Source: JBKQHQ01 sp052148715
Lineage (GTDB): Bacteria; Pseudomonadota; Alphaproteobacteria; Rhizobiales; Xanthobacteraceae
DNA length: 64,000 nucleotides
NCBI GenBank assembly: GCA_052148715.1
Contig: JBKQHQ010000121.1
Coordinates: 75,886-139,885, forward strand
Direction: 5' to 3'
In this document: piece by piece, positions 24,842 to 32,168 of the stretch
Layout: each line of letters starts with the position of its first letter
Numbering within the stretch: position 1 is the first letter of the stretch
Translations under genes and position numbers: made by a program
Notes under the pieces: model-generated
Told to the model about the DNA's origin: nothing
The model's database searches: none
The model's input: the letters and a program-made list of their open reading frames with translations, nothing else

Positions 24842-26314
24842 ATGAACGAACGCCGGCCCTCCGAAGTACAATCCCCGCGCATGGAGCCGCTCGCCCGGCT
24901 GCCGGTGTTCTTTGCGTTGGAGAACAAGCGCGTCGTGGTCGCCGGCAGCGGCGCCGGCGCGATCTGGAAGGCGGAACTCCTCTCCGCCGCCGGCGCTTCC
25001 GTCGAGGTGTTTGCGCCGGAACCGGCCGAGGAGCTCTTGGCGCTGTCCGCCGGGCCGCCCGGCGGACCAATCGTCATTCATGGTCGACTGTGGAACGCAG
25101 CCGATTTCAGCGGGGCGGCTCTGGCCGTCGGGGGCTGCACGGACGACGCTGAGGCCGCGCGGTTTGCGGCGGCGGCTCGAGCCGCCGGCGTGCCGGCCAA
25201 TGTCATCGACAAGCCGGCGTTCTGCGATTTCGCCTTCGGCGCCATCGTCAACCGCTCGCCGCTCGTGATCGGCATCTCGACCGACGGCGCTGCCCCGGTA
25301 TTCGGCATGGCGCTCCGCGCCAAGCTCGAAGCCCTCATTCCCCGCGGCTTTGCACGGTGGACCGCGGCGGCCCGGAGTTGGCGCGATGCGCTGCAAAGCT
25401 CGAATCTATCCTTCGCCGGGCGGCGACGGTTTTGGCAGGCGTTCACCAAGGTCGCGGTGACCCGTCCCGACCACGAGCCCAGCCAATCCGATTATGAATC
25501 CCTCCTTGCCGACACATTGCGCGAAGATCGCGCGGCCGACGCCGGATCGGTCGTGCTTGTCGGAGCCGGGCCGGGCGATCCGGAGCTGCTGACGTTGCGC
25601 GCGGTGCGGGCGCTGCAATCGGCCGACATCATTCTGTTCGACGATCTCGTCTCGCCGGAAATTCTCGACTTCGCCCGCCGCGAGGCCAAAAAAATGCTGG
25701 TGGGCAAACGCGGCAACGGGCCGTCCTGCAAGCAGGACGACATCAACGCGCTCATGGTCTCGCTGGCCGGCGCCGGCAAGCGCGTGGTGCGGCTCAAGGG
25801 CGGTGATCCGATGATCTTCGGCCGCGCCGGCGAGGAAATTGCCGCCTGCGGCGACGCCGGAATTCCCATCGAAGTGGTGCCCGGGATCACCGCCGCACAG
25901 GGTGCCGCAAGCCGGCTCAAAGTGTCGCTGACCGAGCGGCGCAAGGCGCAACGGGTGCAATATATCACCGGCCACGCCGAAGACGGTCGCCTGCCGCGGG
26001 ATATCGACTGGCGCAGCGTTGCCGACCCGAGCGTGACGACCATCGTCTATATGCCTGCCCGAACGCTCGCCGAGCTCGCCGAAAGAGCCGTCGCGGCAGG
26101 CCTTGATCCTGCTACGCCCGCGGTGGCCGTCGCCCGCGCAACGCGAGCTGACGAAGCGACCATCCGCGATACCATCGCCAACATGCCGGCGCGCATTGCC
26201 GCCGAGCAGCCTGGAACCCCCTTGCTGGTGATCATCGGCAGCGTGCTGGCGCAGCGCCGACGGAACTCTGTGACCCGGCGCGGCAGCGCCACGGCAGCGC
26301 AGCACGCTCTGTAA
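24842..26314 (+). CDS. cysG: Siroheme synthase (multifunctional)
   Basis: A 490-residue fusion that makes siroheme from uroporphyrinogen III. The N-terminal half (about 15-220) is the precorrin-2 dehydrogenase/ferrochelatase (FFALENKRVVVAGSGAGAIWK, VNRSPLVIGISTDGAAP). The C-terminal half (about 225-480) is the SAM-dependent methyltransferase (VVLVGAGPGDPELLTLRA, RLKGGDPMIFGRAGEE, VVPGITAAQGAASRL, TERRKAQRVQYITGH). It ends the nitrite operon, 7 bases after the reductase stop, and supplies the cofactor to both NirA and CysI, which links the two pathways. It is slightly longer than E. coli CysG because of N- and C-terminal tails. Confidence 0.93.
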   Translation: MNERRPSEVQSPRMEPLARLPVFFALENKRVVVAGSGAGAIWKAELLSAAGASVEVFAPEPAEELLALSAGPPGGPIVIHGRLWNAADFSGAALAVGGCTDDAEAARFAAAARAAGVPANVIDKPAFCDFAFGAIVNRSPLVIGISTDGAAPVFGMALRAKLEALIPRGFARWTAAARSWRDALQSSNLSFAGRRRFWQAFTKVAVTRPDHEPSQSDYESLLADTLREDRAADAGSVVLVGAGPGDPELLTLRAVRALQSADIILFDDLVSPEILDFARREAKKMLVGKRGNGPSCKQDDINALMVSLAGAGKRVVRLKGGDPMIFGRAGEEIAACGDAGIPIEVVPGITAAQGAASRLKVSLTERRKAQRVQYITGHAEDGRLPRDIDWRSVADPSVTTIVYMPARTLAELAERAVAAGLDPATPAVAVARATRADEATIRDTIANMPARIAAEQPGTPLLVIIGSVLAQRRRNSVTRRGSATAAQHAL

Positions 26315-26403
26315 GTCCTGATTTGGCGGATGTTCTTGTCGACAAACCGGTGCTACCCGCGGGTCGTGGCCCGAGGGTAGGCTCTTGTGGGAACAAACGC
26401 TAA

Positions 26404-26811
26404 CTAATTCAAGCTCTCGGCATTGCCCGGAGCGGTTTTCATGACCTTGATACGAAGCTGTCCCGATTCAACGTCTATGAAACTCACAACATCGCCTTGC
26501 TTTTCAAGCTTCATGCAGGGGCGTTTTGCGGCTTCCTTCCACTCGCTGCAATAGAGGTCGCCCTTGATGGACCAGGTACCGTGCCAGACAGGCCCTTGCG
26601 GCGTTTTGTAGAGACCGCTCCCATCGGCGGCCCAGTAGATCGCGCCTTTGCCGACCGCGCCTGTAACTGACGCGGCGCTCGTCTCGACATAGCCAGTCTT
26701 GCCGGACATAAAGGATTGGATTTCCGCACCTGTCATGTCCGCCGCCGCCGCGGAGCCTATGACGCAAGCCGACGCTAAGCCTGCGGCTATCGAAAGTTTG
26801 ATGATGCGCAT
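26404..26811 (-). CDS. Exported small protein (DUF995-like), periplasmic
   Basis: A 135-residue protein with a good signal peptide (RIIKLSIAAGLASACVIGSAAAA). The mature part has a lipocalin-like beta pattern (GAIYWAADGSGLYKT, WHGTWSIKGDLYCSEW, KRPCMKLEKQGDVVSFID) and two cysteines that could form a disulfide. It resembles the DUF995 type of periplasmic proteins, function unknown. The ATG is preceded by AGAGGAA. It runs convergently to cysG and is probably monocistronic. Confidence 0.72.
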   Translation of the reverse strand: MRIIKLSIAAGLASACVIGSAAAADMTGAEIQSFMSGKTGYVETSAASVTGAVGKGAIYWAADGSGLYKTPQGPVWHGTWSIKGDLYCSEWKEAAKRPCMKLEKQGDVVSFIDVESGQLRIKVMKTAPGNAESLN

Positions 26812-27325
26812 GGGAGGATTCCTCTCAGTTTGAGCTGCGATGCTTTCGCATTTATGTGGGGTTTAGGCTTCGACGAGTCCGCGACAGCTTGTGGCGTACG
26901 ACTAACCAACGCCGATCGCGGTTTGGGCGACCACGCTACGTACCAGTCATCTACACAAGAGATCGGTTACCGTTCTCCGGCGATCTAACGCTTCCGACAC
27001 CACACGGCTCAGGATACGAAGTGGATCGCTTTCCCATCGGCTCGCGCAAAACCCGTTGATCTGGTCTCGTCGGGGGCCGCTTGTTTTTCCGCCGCCGCTA
27101 CGGAATCCGAAATGCTAATCAACACTTAGCCCGCGACCTTATGGCGGGCCGACATAAACTATGGGAGTAGCAAAAGTCAAGCACAGCGCGCTGCCAGAAC
27201 GTTCACTGACGCCCGTTTTCGATCAAATTGCGACACGCGCCAGCCGGTCGGCGGGCGGTGCGGCGGGGCTTGCTCCAAGACCTGAGGGCAGCGAGCGATG
27301 CGGTCACCGGTCTTGCAGAGCGGGG
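26812..27325. other. Intergenic region with no recognisable gene
   Basis: About 510 bases between the exported protein gene (leftward) and plsC (leftward, ending at 27326). Frames crossing it are not protein-like and lack ribosome binding sites. Its base composition is somewhat lower in GC than the neighbours. A weak hairpin, GCCCGC (27129-27134) with GCGGGC (27144-27149), lies in the plsC downstream region but has no T-tract. I see nothing else in it. Confidence 0.5.
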
Positions 27326-28063
27326 TTATGCGTCGAACCTAAATCCAAGCTCGCGCCGACCTTCGGCAACGAGACGCGCGGTCGCCTCCTCGATGGCGCT
27401 TTGCAACCGAGCCATGAAAGCTTCCTTGTCGAGCCCGGGTTGGATCGGATCGAGAATTTCGATGCGGATGGTTCCGCGCGATTTGCTCAGTCGCCGGCGC
27501 GGCCAGAACAGGCCGGAATTGAGGGCGATCGGCACGCAGACCGCCCCGGTCTCCGCGTAAAGGTGGACGACGCCGACCCTGTACCTCGGCTCCGCGCCCG
27601 GCGGCCGCCGCGTCCCCTCGGGAAAGATGATGATCTGCCGTCCTTGCGCAAAGGCCCGCCGTGCGCACTCGGTCATTGCCGACAGCGCCCGCGCGCGCGC
27701 TGCTCGATCGACAGGGATCATTCCGACTTTCCAGGTGTACCAGCCGAAGATCGGAATCCACATCAGCTCGCGCTTGAGGATGAAAGTCGGATCGGCAAAG
27801 AGCGGCAGCAGCGCGAAGGTCTCGAACGTCGACTGATGCTTTGCCGCGACGATGCAGGCCCCGCGCGGAATCTTGTGCAAGCCGGCGAACTCGGCCCGGA
27901 TGCCGCAAACGATGCGCAACAGCCAAATACTGGTGCGGGCCCAGGATTTGGCGAGCTCCATGAGAACGCGATGCGGCAGCAGAAAGGTTGGCAGCGCCAC
28001 GATCATGTAGGCAAGCAAATTCAAGAAAAACAAGACGTGAAACAGCGCCGAGCGGGCGATCAC
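27326..28063 (-). CDS. plsC: 1-acyl-sn-glycerol-3-phosphate acyltransferase
   Basis: A 245-residue membrane-associated acyltransferase converting lysophosphatidic acid to phosphatidic acid. It has an N-terminal membrane helix (residues 8-32), the catalytic HX4D motif in variant form (KHQSTFET, with Glu instead of Asp), the substrate motif FPEGTRRPPG and the PIALNSG block. Its start overlaps the stop of the DUF218 gene by 4 bases, completing the ftsE-ftsX-DUF218-plsC cluster common in Rhizobiales. The Asp-to-Glu change in the first motif is shared by many alphaproteobacterial homologues. Confidence 0.88.
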   Translation of the reverse strand: MIARSALFHVLFFLNLLAYMIVALPTFLLPHRVLMELAKSWARTSIWLLRIVCGIRAEFAGLHKIPRGACIVAAKHQSTFETFALLPLFADPTFILKRELMWIPIFGWYTWKVGMIPVDRAARARALSAMTECARRAFAQGRQIIIFPEGTRRPPGAEPRYRVGVVHLYAETGAVCVPIALNSGLFWPRRRLSKSRGTIRIEILDPIQPGLDKEAFMARLQSAIEEATARLVAEGRRELGFRFDA

Positions 28064-28788
28064 GTTTGCCGCCCGGAGGCAGACATTGGCTGCGACGGAA
28101 AATGCAGATTGGAAAGCCGGTTGGATTGCGTCGCATCAGGGTCGATCCGCATGCGTGCGACCGCGTACAGGTACTTCACGTATTCGGACAGCAACAGCCT
28201 GGCCGTGCCGCCGTGCCACCACGGCTCGCCACGCAGTTTCTCCGATACCACCGGAAACGGAATCAGCATGACGTTGGGGAGCTGGTGCGCGAGCTCGGCC
28301 ATGGCGCGCGGCATATGATAATTCGAGGTCACCACGATGAGCGAACGAAAGCCGCGCTGCACCGCCCAGCGCCGCGCCTCGACCGCATTGCCAAGGGTGT
28401 TGACCGCGGAGCGGTCGAGATCGACGCAGCAGCGAACCCGTTCGGGTAACAGGCGAACAATCTCGCCCGAGCTCGTTGCGTGGTGAACGCCGGTGATCAG
28501 CAGGCGTTGGCCGTGGCCGGCGGCCAAGAGGTCAATCGCATCCGCGATCCGGGAAGAGCCGCCAGTCAGCACCACAATGCCATCGGCATCGCGGTCGAGG
28601 GTGACCTCGTCGGCCGGAACCAGCCGCGCAAACCAAAGGAATCCGCCGGAGAGAACCAGACCGGCGGCGAAGGCGAATCCCACCAAGGCGAGCACCAGCC
28701 GCCGAGTCAGCCGCGCGCGGAAAGACAGTGGAGCACGCGGGGGGGTCCCCCCCGCGCCATCCCGTGATCCAGGTGCCAGGGTCGCCAT
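28060..28788 (-). CDS. YdcF/DUF218 family membrane protein
   Basis: A 242-residue protein with one N-terminal membrane helix (about residues 28-52) and a DUF218 domain (GIVVLTGGSSRIADAIDLLA, LLITGVHHATSSGEI, NTLGNAVEARRWA, VVTSNYHMPRAM). The family includes SanA/YdcF-like envelope proteins of unknown biochemical role. The frame continues upstream into ftsX, but the ATG at 28788 lies in the 44-base gap region after the ftsX stop and gives the normal size. Translational coupling to plsC suggests an envelope-lipid function. Confidence 0.8.
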   Translation of the reverse strand: MATLAPGSRDGAGGTPPRAPLSFRARLTRRLVLALVGFAFAAGLVLSGGFLWFARLVPADEVTLDRDADGIVVLTGGSSRIADAIDLLAAGHGQRLLITGVHHATSSGEIVRLLPERVRCCVDLDRSAVNTLGNAVEARRWAVQRGFRSLIVVTSNYHMPRAMAELAHQLPNVMLIPFPVVSEKLRGEPWWHGGTARLLLSEYVKYLYAVARMRIDPDATQSNRLSNLHFPSQPMSASGRQT

Positions 28789-28832
28789 GTCTTCCACCCG
28801 AGCCGAATCATAGCGCGAAATTCGACAGGTGC

Positions 28833-29798
28833 CTACTCGAAGGTCTCCAGGGTCTTGTTGACGACATGGCGGGACGTCGCCGCGGTGACCGCCGCGATGA
28901 GGATGATCTGACCCAATACCGCAAGGAAGCCCGGGAAATTGATCGAGAAGCTGCCGAACAATACCGCAATTTCGTCCGCCGCGGCAGTCCCGGCGAACCA
29001 GCTGCTCAGCAGCTGAGCGATGGCGAACAACACGAATGCTGCGCCCCCGCCGATCGCTCCTCCCTTCAAGCCGAGAACCAAGAAGTGGTGTTGAAACCGC
29101 GTGGCGATGAAGCTGTCCTTGGCGCCAACAAAATGCAACACCTCGATGATGGCGTGATTGCTGGCCATGGCGCCCCGGGTCGCAAAGGTTACCGACAGCA
29201 CTGTCGCCGTGAACACCAAGATCAAAAGACCAATGCCGCCGGCGATCGCGGTTCCGGCCATGGTCTGCATCCGTTCGATCCAGGCGCGATGATCGTCGAG
29301 GCTCGCTCCGGCGACTTGCTCGACGAGCATCTGGCGCAATTGCGCGAGGTCGGTGCTCGACGCGCCGGACGGCACCCGCAGCACGATCAGACGGGGTATC
29401 GGCAGATCCTCGAGACGAAACGCACTTCCGAGCCAAGGCTCCAACAGCTGCGCGGATTCCTCCTTCGTGTAGGCTCTCGCTTCCGTGACCCCTGGAAATG
29501 CACGGGCGATATCGACGGCCTTGCGAACTTCCGCCTCTACATCGCGCCCCGTCCCCGGGATCACCTGAATTGTCACCTCGCGGGAAACATCGGACTGCCA
29601 GTCGGTCGCCGCCGTTTGCACCAGCATGACGGCGCCGGTGGTGAGCGAGGCGAGAAACGCCATGATGGCGACCACGGCGATAAGCGCGCGTCCGGCAATC
29701 GAATTCTTCGGGATGATGGCTGCGGCGCGCCGCGCCGGGGCCGCCGCCACGGTCCCCCCGCGGGCCAACGGCTCATCGCGCATGCGCACGCTCACCAT
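28833..29798 (-). CDS. ftsX: Cell division ABC transporter permease-like protein FtsX
   Basis: A 321-residue inner-membrane protein with four predicted helices: one near residues 35-60, then, after a periplasmic domain (about 65-165), three near 180-210, 230-255 and 275-305. The conserved segments VTIQVIPGT and FVGAKDSFIATRFQHHF fit FtsX. With FtsE it forms the complex that controls peptidoglycan hydrolases at the septum. The N-terminus carries an Ala-rich cytoplasmic extension. It follows ftsE by 30 bases. Confidence 0.9.
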   Translation of the reverse strand: MVSVRMRDEPLARGGTVAAAPARRAAAIIPKNSIAGRALIAVVAIMAFLASLTTGAVMLVQTAATDWQSDVSREVTIQVIPGTGRDVEAEVRKAVDIARAFPGVTEARAYTKEESAQLLEPWLGSAFRLEDLPIPRLIVLRVPSGASSTDLAQLRQMLVEQVAGASLDDHRAWIERMQTMAGTAIAGGIGLLILVFTATVLSVTFATRGAMASNHAIIEVLHFVGAKDSFIATRFQHHFLVLGLKGGAIGGGAAFVLFAIAQLLSSWFAGTAAADEIAVLFGSFSINFPGFLAVLGQIILIAAVTAATSRHVVNKTLETFE

Positions 29799-29828
29799 CG
29801 CCGATCCCTACGTACAAACCCGATGCCG

Positions 29829-30488
29829 TCAATCATAAACGTGCAACCGGCCGTCGTGGAGCACAAGGCGGCGGGCATCATACTGATCCATCAGTGCGAT
29901 GTCGTGGGTCGCGATCAGAATCGACGTTCCCGATTTATTCAGCTCCACGAACAGGCGCAACAGGCGCTCGGCCAGGCTCGGATCGACATTGCCGGTCGGC
30001 TCATCGGCAAGGAGCAATTCCGGTTGGGCGATCACCGCGCGGGCAATGGCGGCGCGCTGCTTTTCTCCTCCTGACAGAACGGCAGGCGGTGCCCAGATCC
30101 GCTCACCCAAGCCGACCCAGTGCAACAGCTCGATCACCTCGTGGCGGTAGCTGTCTTCGTCACGCCCGAGCACCCGGAACGGAAGGGCGACGTTCTCGTA
30201 GGTCGTCATATGGTCGAGCAGACGAAAATCCTGGAACACGATACCGATCCGCCGGCGCAGCGTCGCCAATGCGTCTTTGCTCAACGTGGCAACATCGTGT
30301 CCGAATATCGTTACCAGCCCGCGCGTCGGCTTCAGCGACAAGAACAGCAGCCGCAACAACGTTGTCTTACCCGCGCCCGACGGCCCCGTTAGGAATTGAA
30401 ACGAATGCGGGTCGATACGGAAGCTGAGGTCGCGGAGCACCTCCGGCCCCAATCCGTAACGCAAGCCCACGTTTTCAAATCGAACCAC
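29829..30488 (-). CDS. ftsE: Cell division ATP-binding protein FtsE
   Basis: A 219-residue ABC ATPase. Walker A is GPSGAGKTT, the signature is LSGGEKQRAAIARA, and Walker B is LLLADEPTGN, followed by the H-loop ATHD. The GTG at 30488 is chosen because GGAGG lies 4 bases upstream and family homology starts at once (VRFENVGLRYG); the upstream extension to 30542 is not family-like. It partners FtsX, encoded next. The divergent MJ0042 gene starts about 215 bases away. Confidence 0.9.
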   Translation of the reverse strand: MVRFENVGLRYGLGPEVLRDLSFRIDPHSFQFLTGPSGAGKTTLLRLLFLSLKPTRGLVTIFGHDVATLSKDALATLRRRIGIVFQDFRLLDHMTTYENVALPFRVLGRDEDSYRHEVIELLHWVGLGERIWAPPAVLSGGEKQRAAIARAVIAQPELLLADEPTGNVDPSLAERLLRLFVELNKSGTSILIATHDIALMDQYDARRLVLHDGRLHVYD

Positions 30489-30704
30489 GCCCCCTCCGCA
30501 GGCCAACGACGCAACTTTGATGCAGCCGAGCGCGCACCGCAACCCCGCAGCAACTCGCGTTTAAAGGATTACCATGGGAAGCACAAAGGCGGCGACCGGT
30601 ATCTTGGTTATCGGGCCGAGACGGATTGCACACCGCGATGGTTTCCGATGCTTTAACGGACGCCTGATAGGCTGGCGGCCGGTCTTGATTGAGCCCGCTC
30701 AAAG

Positions 30705-31691
30705 ATGCTCATTGTCTGTCCGAGCTGCGCGACCTCCTATCAGGTCGAGGAACCCTTGCTGGGCGAGCACGGGCGGTCGGTACGTTGCGTGCGTTGCCGT
30801 ACGGTTTGGCTGGCAACCCCGTCCGTCGAGGCGGTGAGCGCTGGGGAGGAGGCGTGGCCGACGGCACCGGCAGACGATCCATGGGCGACCGCTGAGCTTG
30901 CGAACGAGACGAGCGGAAACGAAGAATTAACCTCGTTTCGCACCTCCGTTGGCCCCTCACTTGGCACCTCACTTGGTACCTCACTTGGCGACGACGCCTC
31001 CGCGCTGAATGAGGACACGGCGCTGCAATGGACGGATCCGACGCCCGAGGAGACGCCCGCGCCGGAGACTTTCGCGGGTGCGGCCGACCCGATATCGATC
31101 GCCGACGCCCCTTCGGTTGCGCCCACGATCGGGAACGAAGCGACCGCCCGAGTGAGCGAATTGCCGACCGCCGACGGTCCGCGGGAGGACATCGAGACCT
31201 TCGCGGCTCGGCGGGCGCGTCTCGAGGCGGAACGCAACGCGAGATTCCGCCTATCCAGCGTGACGGCAATCATTGTCGTGTTGGTCGCGCTCAACGCAGC
31301 GCTGATTGGTTGGCGCGCAGACGTCGTCAAGATTGTTCCGCAAACGGCATCGCTGTTTGCGGCGATTGGCCTTCCGGTCAATCTGCGCGACCTCGTCTTC
31401 GACGGTTTATCCAGCACCAAGGATACGCAGGATGGTGTTACCGTTCTCTCGGTTGGAGGCAACATCGTGAATCCAACTTCTAGGCAGGTCGACGTCCCAC
31501 GGTTGCGTTTGGCGGTGCGTGATCAAGACGCTCACGAGGTCTATTCGTGGACGGTATTACCAGCGCGTTCTGTGCTCGGCCCGCATGAGGTCCTTCCCTT
31601 CCGCTCGCGCCTCGCCTCGCCACCGGCGGAAGGCCGCGACGTGGTCGTGCGGTTCTTCAATCGGCACGATAGAATCGACATCAGGCGGTGA
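30705..31691 (+). CDS. MJ0042 zinc-ribbon / DUF3426 membrane protein
   Basis: A 328-residue protein. The N-terminal zinc ribbon has two CxxC knuckles (IVCPSCATSYQV and VRCVRCRTVWLA). A long acidic, low-complexity region follows (about 50-175), including a short repeat (SLGTSLGTSLG) coded by three near-identical 12-base units at 30957-30991. A membrane helix lies at about 188-210 and a C-terminal DUF3426 domain at 225-328. Such genes sit opposite ftsE in many Rhizobiales; the function is unknown but envelope-related. ATG 30705 has only a weak ribosome binding site, inside a TTGAGC/GCTCAA palindrome. Confidence 0.83.
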   Translation: MLIVCPSCATSYQVEEPLLGEHGRSVRCVRCRTVWLATPSVEAVSAGEEAWPTAPADDPWATAELANETSGNEELTSFRTSVGPSLGTSLGTSLGDDASALNEDTALQWTDPTPEETPAPETFAGAADPISIADAPSVAPTIGNEATARVSELPTADGPREDIETFAARRARLEAERNARFRLSSVTAIIVVLVALNAALIGWRADVVKIVPQTASLFAAIGLPVNLRDLVFDGLSSTKDTQDGVTVLSVGGNIVNPTSRQVDVPRLRLAVRDQDAHEVYSWTVLPARSVLGPHEVLPFRSRLASPPAEGRDVVVRFFNRHDRIDIRR

Positions 31692-31696
31692 GCACC

Positions 31697-32074
31697 ATGG
31701 CGCGCCTTCTTGTAGCTGACGACGAAGATGCGGTGCGCAACTCGGTTGCACGCGCACTCGCGCTCGATGGACATGAGGTGGTGACGAGCGAAGACGGCGC
31801 CGCGGCGCTCGAGGCCCTGACCGTCGCCACGCACCGATTTGATCTGTTGCTGACCGATATCAAGATGCCGATCATGGACGGGATCGCACTCGCGCTCGCG
31901 GCCGCCCGCGACCAGCCGGAGCTGTTGATCGTGCTCATGACTGGCTATGCCGATCAGCGCGAGCGGGCGCACGGGCTCGATGCGCTGATCCACGACGTGA
32001 TTCAGAAGCCGTTCTCGGTCGCCGAAATCCGCGCTGCTGTGAATATGGCGCTCGCCGCACGCCTGCGGCACTGA
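31697..32074 (+). CDS. Single-domain response regulator (CpdR-like)
   Basis: A 125-residue receiver domain with no output domain. The acidic pocket is Asp8/Asp9, the phosphoacceptor is Asp54 (LLLTDIKMP), with the conserved Thr in LMTGYAD and Lys in VIQKPFS. In Caulobacter, CpdR of this size controls ClpXP-dependent proteolysis in the cell cycle; this protein has the same architecture and close sequence style, but orthology is inferred. The ATG at 31697 is 5 bases after the MJ0042 stop, so the two are likely co-transcribed. Confidence 0.8.
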   Translation: MARLLVADDEDAVRNSVARALALDGHEVVTSEDGAAALEALTVATHRFDLLLTDIKMPIMDGIALALAAARDQPELLIVLMTGYADQRERAHGLDALIHDVIQKPFSVAEIRAAVNMALAARLRH

Positions 32075-32121
32075 CGCCCCGCCGCGCCGGTTGCGCTAAA
32101 GATCATGCTCCAACAATAAGA

Positions 32122-32162
32122 TAGAGCGCGATGACGACTCGAAGAAAAGTCATCGTGCTCTA
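32122..32162. repeat. GAGCGC-type intergenic palindrome between convergent genes
   Basis: TAGAGCGCGATGAC (32122-32135) pairs with GTCATCGTGCTCTA (32149-32162) with one mismatch (13 of 14), around a 13-base loop. It sits in the 94-base gap between the converging response regulator and TIGR02302 genes. It could terminate both transcripts, and it resembles the dispersed Rhizobiales AGAGCGC palindromes, as at 18448. Confidence 0.65.
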
Positions 32163-32168
32163 GCGGCC

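Noticed and set aside
28789..29436. N-terminal extension of the DUF218 protein
   Set aside because: It overlaps ftsX in another frame and is Arg-rich; the ATG at 28788 gives the normal family length.
27161..30074. Long plus-strand frames opposite plsC, DUF218 and ftsX
   Set aside because: The minus strand carries the conserved ftsE-ftsX-DUF218-plsC cluster; the plus frames are low-complexity shadows.
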